The notes under the pieces: model-generated | The model's input: only the letters and a program-made list of their open reading frames with translations | The model's database searches: none | Told to the model about the DNA's origin: nothing | Assembly: GCA_010015745.1 (NCBI GenBank) | Contig: ML978165.1 | Span: 413,784-477,783 of the forward strand | Reading direction: 5' to 3' | DNA: 64,000 nucleotides | DNA from: Setomelanomma holmii | Taxonomy: Eukaryota > Ascomycota > Dothideomycetes > Pleosporales > Phaeosphaeriaceae | Shown here: piece after piece, positions 1-12,000 of the stretch | How positions within the stretch are numbered: position 1 is the stretch's first letter | Layout of the letters: the number at the start of each line of letters is the position of its first letter | Translations under genes and position numbers: made by a program

Positions 1-26
1 AAATAAGTAGAAGAGGATCCAGAATT

Positions 27-2012
27 ATGTCAGTAGCACCATCAAGAGCAAGGAGTCGGAGCCGGGCACCGAGTACCATTCACGTTACAGGTCCCGTCGA
101 GATTGATGCGCCAGGCCGTCGTGTGAAGTCACCTCTCATCGTCGACGTTCCCGCTAGGCCACGGAGTAGAAGCGTCGGCAGGAACGGACCGCTTGCCATG
201 GAGCCACCTGGTCTGAGTGGAGGACGAGGCATGTTCAAAAGACTGATCGTGGCATGCGACGGAACGTGGGTGGACTCGGACGATGGAGGCAAAAATGGGA
301 AAATCGCAGTTCCAAGTAACGTCACGCGCATATCAAGAGCGATCAAGGCGGTCAGTCAAGACGGTGTGCAGCAGATTGTGGACTACCATTCGGGTCTTGG
401 CACAGAAGGGACGAAATTCTCGCGTTTTCTAGGAGGTACGATCGGGAAGGGCCTGGCGGAAAACGTCCGAGAAGCGTACGCGTTCCTGGCCAACAACTAC
501 CATCACGGCGATGAGATATTCCTGCTCGGCTTCTCGCGAGGAGCCTTCACCGCACGCAGTATCGGCGGGCTGATTGGTGAGATTGGGTTGCTTACAAAAA
601 AGGGCTTGAACTCCCTACCAGAGGTACACGCCGACGTCCAACACAAACGCGACCCCAACTATGTCCCAGCAAATCCGGACCTGCCCTTCCCGCGGAAACC
701 GAGCGCTTCAGATCCGCGTTATGCACAAGAATTGGAACGAAGAGGCCTCACCCGACTCGACATTCCGATCAAGGTCATTGGCGTGTGGGACACGGTTGGC
801 TCTTTGGGTATCCCACGAATAGGTTTTCTCCAACGTGCAGGTCTGCAAACGCGGCAATCACGTGCAGAGAGTTTTTACGATACTAAGCTCAGCCACTGCG
901 TCGAAAACGCCTTTCAAGCTCTCGCACTTGATGAACACAGGTCTTCCTTTTCACCTGCAGTTTGGGAGAAACCAGAGGGCAATAGAACCACGTTACGCCA
1001 GGTGTGGTTTCCAGGCGCCCATGCGAATGTTGGAGGTGGATATGATGACCAACAAATTGCGGATATCAGTCTGGCGTGGATGATGAGCCAGCTCGAGCCG
1101 TTTCTGGATATGCGAGATGAATATCTGTTTGAGCAGGATGAGCAGAATGAGCGGTATTACAAAAAGATGGAGGGAGAAATAAGACCGTGGAGCTTTGGGC
1201 GTTTGTATAGTGAGTTGACTGGCTTGTTTGCTTTGGGTGGTAGCACGGTAAGTAAAACTTCTATCCCGTCTACATGGTCATGTTCGAAACATGACTAAGC
1301 CAAAACACGCACTAATATCTCCATCCAGACCCGCAAGCCAGGCCACTACACAGCCGTCGACCCCTTCACAGGAAAATCTACCGATCGCCCTCTCCGCCAA
1401 ACAAACGAGTACATCCACCCCAGCGTACGCACCCGCTTCCGCCTCGAAGGCCCCGGCATCCAAGACCGCGGCCTCTACGACCCCCGCGGCCTAACAGACA
1501 ACTACCGCCTCGTCGTCGACTACGGCCCCGATATCCAAAAACTGCAATCCGGCGACGCAGAAGTATACTGGAAAGTCCGTTCCCGCGACACAAACGGCGT
1601 ACGCGTGCTTCCCGAAGCTCCCTTATGGAGGCTAGAACGCGAACTCGCACGCAAAGATCCCAGAACATACGATTACTACAAGCGCCCGCCCGCCACCGCA
1701 TCGACGAAAAAATCCCGGCGCGCGCCGAGGCCGAATTCTGCTGACCTTAGTACGTCGAGGGCGCCGAGCGCGGCGCTCGCGAGTCCGAGTTCGCGCAAGG
1801 CGCGCAGAGATACGTTTAGTCCGCGCAGCACGTTCCCGGCGGAGGATCGGGGTGCGCGGAGGAGTAGTGTTATGATTGAGAGTGGGGCGAAGAGGAGTAA
1901 GAGTAGAGCGAGGAGTGCGAGCTTTGATGATCGCGAGACGGAGATTCGGGAGACTATGCCGCATAGGCGGGAGAAGGATCGGGCTTGGTGGGAGGGGATG
2001 GGGAGGAGGTAG
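27..2012 (+). CDS. DUF2235 (alpha/beta-hydrolase, Tle1-like) protein
   Basis: Two exons, 27..1247 and 1329..2012, joined in phase 0 by an intron with donor GTAAGT and acceptor CCATCCAG; the product is about 634 aa. The block from about residue 69 (LIVACDGTW, then VTRISRAI) through LLGFSRGAFTARS (the GxSxG-type nucleophile elbow) and PIKVIGVWDTVGSLG to VWFPGAHANVGGGY is typical of DUF2235, a fold shared with bacterial type VI phospholipase effectors. In fungi the family is usually intracellular and its substrate is unknown. The C-terminus (from about residue 500) is Arg/Ser-rich and probably disordered. The frame stays open to the left edge of the window, so the true start could lie upstream; the Met at 27 is the first one visible. 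The domain proper begins near the Met at about 231. Confidence 0.85.
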
Positions 2013-2327
2013 GATGGCTGGTGAGAGTGGTAGTGTGGAAATTGGGGGAACGCAAAATGATGTGGAGAGGAAGTGTAGGATATGAGATCGTTATGGACTT
2101 AGGCTTCGGCTGAATCCTGGAATAGGGATGGGATGGGAAAGTTGCATTAATGGTGTAGAGCGGATACCCTTGAATTGGATTGTAACTTAGCTTTCATTTC
2201 TCGAAATTTGACACAAGGTGGCTTCGATAACGGGGCCGCCTGGATTCGAGAGTCTTAAGGCTCATGTACGCAAAACTTTAATTTCTCTATACATGTGCCA
2301 CTCCACGTGGCTGCTCGGACTATCTAG

Positions 2328-2395
2328 TATAAATACCTCGCATCGAACTCCAATCTTCTCACATCATCACCATGAGCGTTATTTCCAGAAACTAA
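2328..2395 (+). promoter_or_regulatory. TATA box with short leader ORF
   Basis: TATAAATA at 2328..2335 is followed about 36 nt later by a CT-rich stretch and ATG at 2372 in the context CATCACCATGAG, which looks like a fungal core promoter and start codon. The frame from this ATG closes after seven codons (TAA at 2393). It would therefore be a leader ORF for something downstream, or the start of a broken gene. Confidence 0.35.
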
Positions 2396-2515
2396 AAACG
2401 CCGCTGTATGTTACTATATGTCGCGTCCGGCACCGCTTCCAAAAGAACAAAACTTCACTACACGCCGCCATGGCCGGCTTTCTGCTCTTGTTCAAAACTC
2501 AAATAAGAGGATGTC

Positions 2516-2743
2516 ATGTTCGGCACGCCTGACTTCGAAAAGAACATGAACCTCTGCGCATGAGATGCGAAAACTACTGACATGCTTTCAATGCTTGAGA
2601 GCGCATTCGGACTTTTTGATGGCCGCCGTCGACTTGAGATGGAGAAACGGACAAGTGCTTGCACGTTTCTAGAAAAGTCTGAATGCGACTACAAGCGTGC
2701 CAAAGCACCAGCCATTATTTCCCTTTTTCGAGTGGACGTCTGA
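2516..2743 (+). pseudogene. Possible gene relic with one in-frame TGA
   Basis: From ATG at 2516 a frame of 76 codons runs to TGA at 2741, interrupted only by TGA at 2561..2563. The segment after the break (MLSMLESAFGLFDGRRRLEM, then further charged sequence) has normal protein composition. I do not recognise the product. It lies about 180 nt downstream of the TATA-type promoter at 2328. It may be the first exon of a decayed gene, or the TGA may sit in an unrecognised intron. Confidence 0.25.
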
Positions 2744-3399
2744 CTTCCCCCGAGGTCAAGAAAGCGTATGGATTGAATCATGTCGTTATACATTCGAAAG
2801 CACTATAGTGTGAGGACATGAGCCAAGCAGTTTGGTTGCGCCATGGACGTCCGGTATGAATACCTCTCCTTTCCCTGCGGCAGCTTGTCTTCATCACACT
2901 CACACTCGCCTTCTCATTGCAAATCAAAAACTAAACAAGTGGCCGTGTATGTCCTCCGCTCTACTTCTCTTCTTCATAACCAAAATAATGGGAGATCGTG
3001 AACGATGTCGTTCTCTCCAAGCCTCGATCCTCAAATACCTATCCGAAGACTACATGCTCGTAATAATAGCGGAGAGTGAATGAAAGCCTCGGACTATTTC
3101 ACAGAATTGAAGTTCAGATAGCTGATCTACGTGGTTCACGTGTTCAACAGATGAAACCTGCCGGGCCACATCAATAATATGGGGCGAGAAACACGTGCGC
3201 AGCATGTAAGCTGCTTGACATGAATGATAGCGTGTACGAATGCTTCAGCGAAATGTCAAGAAGCACGTATGTTGTGCAAACATCTGCTCGAAACGCTTGA
3301 TAACTACTGGAGTCGTACGCGTTGTATCTCATGTATTCTATGCTTCTTTAGCTTAAGATGAAGATAGGAATGCACCATAGCGGAGTACATACACCGAAT

Positions 3400-4572
3400 A
3401 CTCCTTGCATTTTGGACCAGCTAGATCATGGCGAGTGTCTCGAACAGCACCATCGCATGATATGACCAAAACAAATTTTTACTCCACCAGCGACCCAAAC
3501 TTCGTCTTGATGAAGCAGAAGCGTGAAAGACGCAGCATCGCGATGTTCTCATGGTGTTCTTGGAACAATGCCTCCGTGAATATGACGCAGTGGGTTTGTG
3601 GAAAAGTCCGTAAACTCTGATACTTGTAGGAGGAAAGATGCTTTGTGCACTTCTCATCAACGAACACCCCCATGCTCTTGGGCCAGACGAGCAACATGTG
3701 GCTGGTGATTCTGCTATTTCTGCGCTGAGACGGGAGCGACACAGCATATTCTACTCAGAGGGCTATTTCGAGTCTGTCCCAACTTGGCTCATCGCCTTTT
3801 GCTCTGCGTGCGTCCTGCGTCCAAAGAAGTGGATCGCATCAAGATCCTCTGCGACGGAAGAAACATGAGTCCCAAGGCTGGGTTTCTCCGTCAGAGGCGA
3901 TGGAAGTCGCAAGAACATTTGTAGCCCAAGGTTCAGTTTTCGCCCAGGACATAAGATATACGCTTCTGTATTTCAGAACTTGCCTTTGAGACTTGAGTGG
4001 AGACGGGAGAAGACTGGTTGAGGAGGCTTTGTAGCTGTCAGGCCGGGGTTCTGAGGCTATGTTGGTGCTCCAGGAAACATGCATTGAGCGCAAGTGTCCA
4101 GCTTCTCGCCTGTCGGGAAATTTGCCTGTTTGGATGAGGCCCGTTTGGATGCTGGATATGGAACAGAACAAGATCTGCTTATTCTCAGATCCTTTCAACA
4201 TGGAGCCGACTCCGCCCTCAGCATCATGTATGCTCCACGACGCCCAGAGCGAGCCATATGGGGCGCCGTTTCATCTTTGGCAACATATGAGACATCCATG
4301 GATGACAGTGGTAAAGGACAGTAGTCACAATATATTTCGAGGGCTCTTTCCAGTTCAGAACAGCTAGGCTCATTGCTCTGTATTTCATGACATTCTGGTG
4401 TCGCACATCAATCGAATATCATTTCGTTATAGGCCCCGAAGACATACATGGCATTGAAAGTAGTCTTTGGCGGACAAGGCCAGAGACGCAAAACCATGCG
4501 GCGATTCAGCTCTTCATTTGGAAGAGAATCTTCGAGGCTTGGACAGAGAAGGAGGAAGAGTAAGAGAGCATT
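3400..4572 (+). pseudogene. Possible decayed gene, frames broken
   Basis: Successive short + strand segments read like protein but change frame. Around 3543-3612 is DVLMVFLEQCLREYDAVGLW. Around 3638-3868 is a 76-codon frame with SALRRERHSIFYSEGYFES. Around 3872-3990 is WVSPSEAMEVARTFVAQGS, then ALYF-type hydrophobics. Around 4094-4324 is a frame ending ATYETSMDDSGKGQ. Around 4355-4570 is LIALYFMTFWCRTSIEYHF, ending FIWKRIFEAWTEKEEE and a stop. No splice solution restores a single frame. A decayed gene or a poorly conserved multi-exon gene both fit; chance cannot be excluded. Confidence 0.25.
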
Positions 4573-5107
4573 TATATGCGAGGAGGCGGTGAATTAGGAC
4601 TATCTAATTCCGTGACGACTGTGCCAGCACATTGGTGCTGAGAGTATCAGGTGCCTTCTAGCGAAGGAGTGGATCATGTCTTGCACTAGACTGTGTTTCG
4701 ATCCTAGATTATGCTCTTGTTGTGTTTGGCAGCAAACAGACGTTCATGTTCAATTGCCATTTTCAAAGAGAAGCATGAAATTGACACGCTCTGAGTTCTG
4801 GTCTAGAACATGTGCTTGGCCTAGTGCGTATTTGAAAGAAAATCGCGGGAGATGATGAAGAAGAATGTTGGAGGTATGCAGGACTCCTTATACAACGAGA
4901 ACGGTGAGCTCTCGAGACATACACGTGATAATGCTGTATCTTTTGCACCTTCTTAGAATTAGCAGTCGAACCGGCTGATCATGAAGTATGTATTTCGAAG
5001 CCATAATATAAGAAACTCGTCACAATTCAAATGTCCACCAAAACGCCATCGCTATTGCTCATAACTCATAAGAATTCCCCTCACAAGGACAATCTTACAA
5101 ACCTTCC

Positions 5108-7289
5108 TCAATCAAACCTCCTCCCACTCATGATGTCCCCCTCAGCCAACGGACTCACTGGACTTGCCTCATAACTAAACCTCCTGAACTCCTCTTCCGC
5201 AACCACCGCCTCTCGCGCATCCGAGCTCGTCGTATCATCACTATACGCCGAAGACGGCGCGCGAGCGACGCTTGCGTAATTCAACTCCTGATGCTGGTCA
5301 TCCCTGACCGACTCGGGTCTCGACTCCACCTTAGCAGAGTCAGGTCTCGATACATCGCCGGCCCGGTCACCCTGTAGACTCATGTCAATGATCTTTCGAG
5401 GATCTGAGTTCGGGCGTTGAGATAGTGTGATGAGTTCGAGGCTCGATGAGCGTCGGTTTGGGTGTGTTTTTGAGGGAGCTGCTGTTTGTGGTAGCTCCGG
5501 GACTTCTGAAATGGTGGGCGTGTTTGATGCTGTGCTATTTGTGCTACTGTGACCTCGTGTTGTATTGAGCGCTGATTTGGGTAGGAATGTTGCACATTGT
5601 CGGGGCGCGAGGGGGTTGTGGCGTGCGGCAGTCTTCTTTTCGTTGGCGAGTGGCGCGTTCTCCCCGGTCGTGATGCGTGCGACCTCGTTGTAGTCTGGCG
5701 GCGGCGCTTCAGGTAACTTATTCTTCCTAAGTTTGTTCTTCTGCGGTGGGCCGGCCGGACTCTTCCTATCGCGCTCACTGTTGTGCTCGAGCGATGCCAG
5801 TGTGTTAGTGATCGCATCACCCATGTCTACACCGTTTAGATTGTGGTCCTTGATCTCGAAAGTCCTCTGAGGTCCTTTAGGAGTAGATTCCCTGCTGGGA
5901 GGGGCCAAGTTCGGCAGTGACGAGCGAGCTGGGTGACTATTTGGCAGTGGCCAGTCGGGCATGTCTGGAACCGGTTCATCGGCGAACTTGACGCTTCGAT
6001 CATTCATTGACGATCGCGACGGACTTTGAGATGAGGAGATACTACCACGACTACTTGTCGATCCGGTGGAAACTCTCTTCACCTTCCACGCGCCTGTCTT
6101 CTGATCCACCTCCAGTGTCGATGATCCCCACTTTAGTGAGTCGGCCAGTGTGCGTGAATCTTCGAAAACGGATGTATGGTATTGGTGCAGAGTGTCGCTG
6201 GAGTCGTTACGGTGCGTCATGGGAACAACTGGACTCCCGCAGGCAAGGCTCTTCTTACTGGCCATAGCACTGAGCGCGACCTGACTGGGCAGAGAGACGT
6301 TGCTGGTGAGGTTGACACGGCTGTTGCGACCAGAATAATCGCCAGACATTCTCGACTTATTGGGCACGTGGAAGCGGAGATCGACTCGGACAACGGCGAA
6401 CATGATGACGACCAGAATTTCGGTAAGGAAGTTGAAGACATAGAAGCAAGCCTTGTGCAGATACCAAGGCGTACCAACTTGTCGACCTTCAGCATCCCGC
6501 ATCGGCGTTTGCGGAATCCAAGTAATAACACAGCGGAAGATCTGGCCAGCGGAGAGGATAGCTACCGCGAGAAGCAAAATCGTGATATTGACCCTCAGTC
6601 GCCCGGCACCGAACTTCTCGACCTCGCGGCGCGGTATGAGGAGAGAAATTAGGACCAAAAGTGCTGGAGCAGCGCAGAAGATTGTGAAGTATGTCTGGCC
6701 GGTGAGCTGCAGATCGCGCAAGATCCGTAGCGTCTTGTTGTTCATCGTGAAAGACGGCCAAATGTTGACCAAGATGACCATGATCAAAGCGATAAGAAGG
6801 ACGGCAAGTGCGGCCCGATGAAAGATGCGATACGCAGTCGACCAGCCCAGCCGTTGATGCTGTGCGCGCACGATACGTTGTACGAAGAACCAGTTGATCA
6901 TGAGGAGGATGATGGTGCCGACATATACGAAGGTCTGCGCCGCAATGCCGAGACCGATGTTCGTTGGGTGACAGGCCCATGCTATTCGAAGTGCCATGGT
7001 GACAAGTCGTATTTTACAGAGCCCTACAAACTGTTAGTCGTCATCGCCTAACAGCACTTTCATTGCCATTAAACATACCCAGAATAGCGCCGTTGAAGAT
7101 GAATTTGTGTCCGCGACCTTTATTGTTTTTGAGGATCTTGATGTGAATGACGCCGAATATTAGATACAGAACGAGGAAGACCGCCGTGATCGGTATGTCA
7201 GGTATGACCTCTGGGCGGCCACCGAGACCTTGATACATAGGAGGATATGGAGCACCTGCTGCGATGATACTTTCCCGGGTTCCAGACAT
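5108..7289 (-). CDS. DUF3112-type multi-pass membrane protein
   Basis: Two exons, 7289..7079 and 7023..5108, joined by a 55-nt intron (GTATGT ... TTTGTAG) in phase 1; the product is about 708 aa. The splice gives GAILGLCKIRLVTMALRIAW, which matches the layout I know for DUF3112 fungal membrane proteins. The N-terminal 290 residues hold about six or seven hydrophobic helices (for example ITAVFLVLYLIFGVIHI and TFVYVGTIILLMINWFF). The remaining 400 residues are Ser/Pro-rich, charged and probably a cytosolic tail. The start MSGTRES at 7289 was chosen over the upstream in-frame Met at 7559 because it directly precedes the conserved N-terminus. The function of the family is unknown to me; it is often placed at the plasma membrane. 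Confidence 0.85.
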
Positions 7290-8218
7290 CTTGCAGATTA
7301 TCGCTAAGCGCGAGTATGTCGAGAGGGCAGAAAGGAAGCCGAACAGGTTCGAATCCAAACGCACAGGTGGTTCGACGTATATCACTGTACTAAAACAACA
7401 GTAGCTCTGGACCCATGCAAGACATGCATGGCTGAGAGCTGGAGATTCCCAGATAAGCAGCAAATGAATGACGATTGTGTAATATGGGTGGAGAGGCGAA
7501 GCCAATTGAGACAATGATTCAAGCCATGGTGCCTTGGGTAGTGAATCCAGGGGAGCCACAGCCCGTCGTTGGATTAGACAGCGACAGGCATCGCTTGGAG
7601 GGGATGCCGACAGTTTTGTGAGATGTTACCACATGTTTGGGACGTGACAGATCGGCAGGAGATCTCAACTATCGTTAGATGTAGTTGATCTTGCTTTCAT
7701 CTGGTATGATGCTTTCGACCTCTCAATCTCTGCTGTTCTGTCCTCGGTTCCATCTCGAGAACTCTCTCATGGCCAAGCCCACAGCCGGTGTGCTAATGCT
7801 GTCAGCTGCGCTGCCACGCCGAACTTACGTGTTGATGTTCTTGAAGGATGATGGTTCGGGTCTCCGCAAAGTTGCCGGAGATCTGCGTGGCGCTCATGCT
7901 GCGAGATGACTGGTGGTGACAGGAGATCGGCGAAAACGGTGAAATGCACCGACCGTGAACGACCAATGACGTCGACATTGGAGCAACGCTGAAAATTGCT
8001 CCGATGCTGCGGATACATATTAGTACAACACCAAAAGCGAAGGGTTATCTTTGCAAAGAAGAAGTCTTTGAAATCACACTCTGCGGTGGGATCATATGCC
8101 TTTGTGATCAGAGACTGAATTCGTGACGCTTTGTCATACATGATCCACCACCTATGCCCGCATATGCAGCAGTCAATCTTCGCCGTTTTCATGCTCGAAC
8201 TCGGCACTCCTGGCCAAG
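7290..8218. other. Intergenic: 5' side of the DUF3112 gene and 3' side of the CorA-like gene
   Basis: About 930 bp. It contains the promoter and leader of the DUF3112 gene (reading left) and the 3' flank of the CorA-like gene. The open frames here overlap on both strands and resemble no known family. I see no RNA gene. Confidence 0.5.
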
Positions 8219-9902
8219 TTAAAGCACCTCGCGCCGCTGCTTATATACACGAAGATACCAGACCAGAAGTACGAGGGCTGTGAGCGGTACCACGATAGCG
8301 ACATATAGCCAAATCTTACTAGAGACAACCATAGCATCATTTCCCTGAAAGCTGAAGAAGCCTGTACTAAACACTGACTGCCATCATGAGTCTCGACGTC
8401 AAAACAAAGGGACTGAGTATTGACTTACTGCTATAAGGTTGCCTGGTAGAAACAGCAGACCTATGAGTGCAATTGTGTGCATATTGGCGCTATCACCCCT
8501 ACTAGTCCGACTTATGGCGAGAGATGCGTCGGAAAGCTTCTTGATATCTGCACTGTCACGCTGGCCCATCAGGCTAAGGCACTGCGAAATTTGGTGTCAG
8601 TAACGGCAGTCCTGCGTCGCTGATGAGCATTTAGTATTGAGGGTCTACACACCATTTGCGTTTGCACCTCTGCTCGTTTACCCAAATACAAGAATCTGCT
8701 CTCTGATTCTTCGATCCATGCTCTCATGAATCCCAGCTTCTGTGTCAGTATCCTGAAGGTACTATCTGCATCCTTATTGCTGCACTTTCTCATGTTTGCC
8801 TCATGCTCGCCTTCAAGAAAAGCGACGAATCTTCTGCGAGAGGGACATGAAAATCCACGCTTGATGCAATCTGATGCGATGGATGTCAGCTCTGCTGGAG
8901 CTGACAGGAACTTAGTGTCTCCCCAAGCCTCTTCAGCGGTCCGTCCGATACTGCCATTCTCCCTATGCTGGAACTTCTTGTGCGTTCCAGTCGTCATTTC
9001 GATCTTATACAGACCTTTCCTCATATTATTGGTCTCATCCGGCAATTTCTTTAGCCGCTCGTCTATGAGAAGGGTAGCAAGAAAGCAGGAATACCATGCG
9101 AATTCTTGAACGTCATCGAGTCTGGTTTTGAAGTTCTGCAAATCCTTTTTCGTTGCGATTCTCAATATGCAACTGCTGTGCATCGAACTTGGATCGAAGA
9201 CACTTGACAAGCAGAAGTGCGTGATGTTGTCGTTCCACTTGGCCGCTTTCACCACAAAACCTGCACGTACGAACTTAAATACTAGTAAGCACAAACAGGG
9301 AATTGTGATCATACCTGAAAGGCCAGCTTGCAAGGGTACTTCCAGTCCTATCGACGGCGAGTCTAGCCACTCAGATGAAAGATAGTCTTTGTTCAAGTTG
9401 TGGCTTTTGGCCACAGCTTCGAAAGCGCCGTCCGGGAATGGGCTGTAGGGAGACTCTTTGTAGTTCAGCGGAACAATTCTGTCAATGTCAGCTTCGTAGC
9501 CATGTCTGCAGCTCAAGGTTTCGAACAATAGCTTAAGAGTCTTAGTTGATGTTCGCATGCAAGGCGGAGAACTTGAATCTTTCTAAACTGATCAGATTGT
9601 CGGTCCACATCTTATCATGTCCTCATGCATACCTGTATCGTGTTGGATGCCAACCAATTGGGTATGTCGGCTGGTCGTGCGCTCTCGGACTTAGAAGAGG
9701 TTCCATCCTAGGCCTACGATCAGTTGTTGTGCCGCACTGATCGACTCGCGCAACCGACTGTATATGATGCGATCTCGATGTAAGTAACGTCCCCCCTGTC
9801 AGCAAACACTTCTCTCTTCTTGTTACAATAGTTGGCAGCCTTTTCAGTGACAGTAATGAGGTCGCTGCTAGCAGATGCCTCTAACGAAGCCATTTCATAC
9901 AT
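8219..9902 (-). CDS. CorA-like Mg2+ transporter-fold membrane protein
   Basis: Six exons fit by phase: 9902..9759, 9707..9633, 9582..9315, 9260..8653, 8581..8429 and 8377..8219, giving about 468 aa. The last three introns are clear (GTATGATC..CAG, GTGTGT..CGCAG, GTAAGT..GGCAG). The C-terminus has the layout of fungal CorA-like proteins: EVQTQMCLSLMGQRDSADIK, a helix (TIALIGLLFLPGNLIAVS), a short loop with FSTGFF, then a second helix (IWLYVAIVVPLTALVLLVW) and a basic tail. The loop has no obvious GMN signature, so ion transport should not be assumed; many fungal members of this group probably have other roles. The three upstream exons join to ARPADIPNWLASNTIQKDSS, which is plausible, but the exon 1 donor (GTCGGT) is weak and the start at 9902 is uncertain. 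Confidence 0.7.
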
Positions 9903-10546
9903 TGCTTATGGTACAACATTGCTACGAGGCCCTCTCATATGTGCTACGTCGGCTCAGTCTACAGAGTGTACTGCCTCATTCGAGAGTTGTAGAGCAAGTT
10001 GCACAGCCGGAAGCACGAATCCTTACTGGTCTGCAGGACGCCACTGAGTGTGCCTCGGTCACCTTTCAAGGAATGCGGCGTGTCGGTAGAACCGGTCGGT
10101 AGTATTGCGATGTCTCGTAATTGGCGGAAGAATACGGCAGACAGGTAGACACGTCTGTCTCGATCATCGTACATGCATATGAAGGACCAGATTCCCCAAT
10201 CGCTCTGAACAGGGCGTTGTGGAGGACCTGCGACGCGACGCGTGGGGGCCCAAATAGAAGCATTAGCTTGCATTTGCGTCATGCGGGGGCGAAGTCGGTC
10301 AGGCAAATCACCAAATCATAGTAAGCATATCAACGCCTTGAATTAAAATCCGGTCAAGATGCAGGTGGTGTCGTTGATGGCCGGTGTGGGACGACATGGG
10401 TTTCGCGACTTCTCAATGTTCTCGCCGGAAAAACATCGGCATCGAACCTAGGCCACCAATAGCTTCTTCGTAAAGCACACCTTCACTACAACACCACCAC
10501 CAATGCATCGTCGATAACACACAACCCCGCGACCCCGACTGTCGCC
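9903..10546. other. Divergent intergenic region
   Basis: About 640 bp between the starts of the CorA-like gene (leftward) and the membrane protein gene at 10547. A minus-strand frame at 10306..9959 is open for 115 codons but could not be spliced in phase to the CorA-like gene, so it is left unassigned. CACC- and CAAC-rich leader sequence precedes 10547. Confidence 0.4.
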
Positions 10547-11602
10547 ATGCCTCCCAAACCCAAACACCGCGCCATAAAAGAAAAGGCCCCGAAGCTGCCA
10601 ATCCCAGACCCCTTCGTCCCCGCCCCTACCGAGCTCTCTGACCTCCTCTCCACCTTCAGCCGCGACACCGTATACATAACACACATCGACACGCACCCGG
10701 CATGGTTCAAAAAGCGCATCTTCACCGTCCCGGTCATACTCAACCTCAGCATCGCCCTCATCCTCACATGGCGCGCGTGGTCCATCCTACCGTACTACTG
10801 GGCCATAATGCTCTCCGTCCTCGGCAACCAGAACGACAGCACGATATACTACGCTGGCACGACGTGGGGCCAATTAAGCTGGAGTGTGTTTAAGCGCATG
10901 CTTAACTTTATGCTTGATTTCGTACTGTTCCGCATCGTGGGGCCCTGGCCGTGGTCGTTTTTCCTTGAAACGCCCGGGAATCCCGTGTGGTGGCGTATCA
11001 AGATCGGTTTTCGCGACGAGGAAGTCTACGTAAGGCAGAGTCGCGGGTGGGGTGGCGAGGACTTGCTTGGAGCTGCCGAGGGAAGTACGGGGAAAGCAGG
11101 TGCGGAGAGCCCGTTTTTCAAGACGAGGATTCTGCCGGCGATCGAGAAAGAGCGGTTGAGAGAGAAGACGGGGTATTTGCTCATGGATGGGGATTTCGAT
11201 CTCGATTTCTACGGCATGATTGCTGCGACGCAGTTGCTCGACCGTAAAACGATCAGCCCGGCGTTGCTGCGTAAAGCTGTATTTGTGTATGTCGGGGACT
11301 TGAAGAGCCCGATTCCGAATGGACAGTGGGCGATGTGGGATTGTTCGAAACTCGACGAGGGGTCGGATACAGAGGCGCGCAATAAGTTGTTACTATTCAA
11401 GGACAAGCTCACGGCAATGGGCAAGGAGAGTGTGTTCTTCAAGTGGGTGGAACTCATTCAATATGAGAGTAATGCGCCTGGTGGTTTCACGCCGGAGAGA
11501 CAGGTAGAAGCGGCAGAGAAAGCAAAGAGGATGTTTGAGGCTGAGGGCGTAGATTGGGAAGAATTCAGTAGGGACATTGGAGGCATGGAGGGCATGATGT
11601 AA
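10547..11602 (+). CDS. Conserved fungal hypothetical membrane protein
   Basis: A single exon of 351 aa starts MPPKPKHRAIKEKAPKLPIP after a CACAACCCC leader. Hydrophobic stretches near residues 59-92 (FTVPVILNLSIALILTW, then ILPYYWAIML) and 115-140 (MLDFVLFRIVGPWPWSFFL) suggest two or three membrane segments near the N-terminus. A soluble C-terminal half follows, with the conserved-looking stretches TGYLLMDGDFDLDFYGMI and MFEAEGVDWEEFSRDIGG. I do not recognise a named family. The composition and uninterrupted frame argue for a real gene; it resembles uncharacterised proteins common in Pezizomycotina. Confidence 0.75.
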   Translation: MPPKPKHRAIKEKAPKLPIPDPFVPAPTELSDLLSTFSRDTVYITHIDTHPAWFKKRIFTVPVILNLSIALILTWRAWSILPYYWAIMLSVLGNQNDSTIYYAGTTWGQLSWSVFKRMLNFMLDFVLFRIVGPWPWSFFLETPGNPVWWRIKIGFRDEEVYVRQSRGWGGEDLLGAAEGSTGKAGAESPFFKTRILPAIEKERLREKTGYLLMDGDFDLDFYGMIAATQLLDRKTISPALLRKAVFVYVGDLKSPIPNGQWAMWDCSKLDEGSDTEARNKLLLFKDKLTAMGKESVFFKWVELIQYESNAPGGFTPERQVEAAEKAKRMFEAEGVDWEEFSRDIGGMEGMM

Positions 11603-12000
11603 ATTTGGGCTGTGGCACGTCGTTGTGGTGCAGAGTACGAGGCTGGTGGGAGAGGTGGGTCTGTATATATTGCTTCGCATTGATACCCATGTTCGCGCTC
11701 AAGAAGCGAATCGACGACTTCTACACTTCATTCTGCCTCTGACTGTACTTCTTCGTTTCCACCGCGCCTGACCGTGTACACTGCCAAAGCTCCTCACCAC
11801 GGTCCGAGTTGTTGTCTGCGCTACCGCGACTCGACGCTGTCACGCTTGAACACACTTCATCTGTGCCGCCAGCGCATCGGTCCAGCCGAGTCCCTCGTGC
11901 CTCTTCGCCATCATATCCATGCGAGGCCAAGGTCAAAATATTTCAATAATGCATCCTGCTTCATGCAATCATAGTTATCCAGCATCTCATAAACGACCTT
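11603..12000. other. Convergent 3' intergenic region
   Basis: About 400 bp between the 3' ends of two convergent genes (10547..11602 on + and 12001..12618 on -). I see no gene, RNA or repeat in it. Confidence 0.5.

Larger units (their letters stand above)
2013..5107. other. Long stretch without an intact gene; coding-like debris
   Basis: About 3.1 kb with no convincing intact gene. It is not featureless. A promoter-like TATA element lies at 2328, an open stretch interrupted by one TGA lies at 2516..2743, and several short protein-like segments in shifting frames on the + strand lie between 3400 and 4570. Examples are a segment near 3543 reading LMVFLEQCLREYDAVGLWKS and one near 4435 reading GPEDIHGIESSLW. 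I could not connect these into one model with valid splice phases. Confidence 0.5.

Noticed and set aside
9959..10306. 115-codon minus frame upstream of the CorA-like gene
   Set aside because: I tested it as an extra 5' exon, but no donor gives the phase needed to join the exon starting at 9902.
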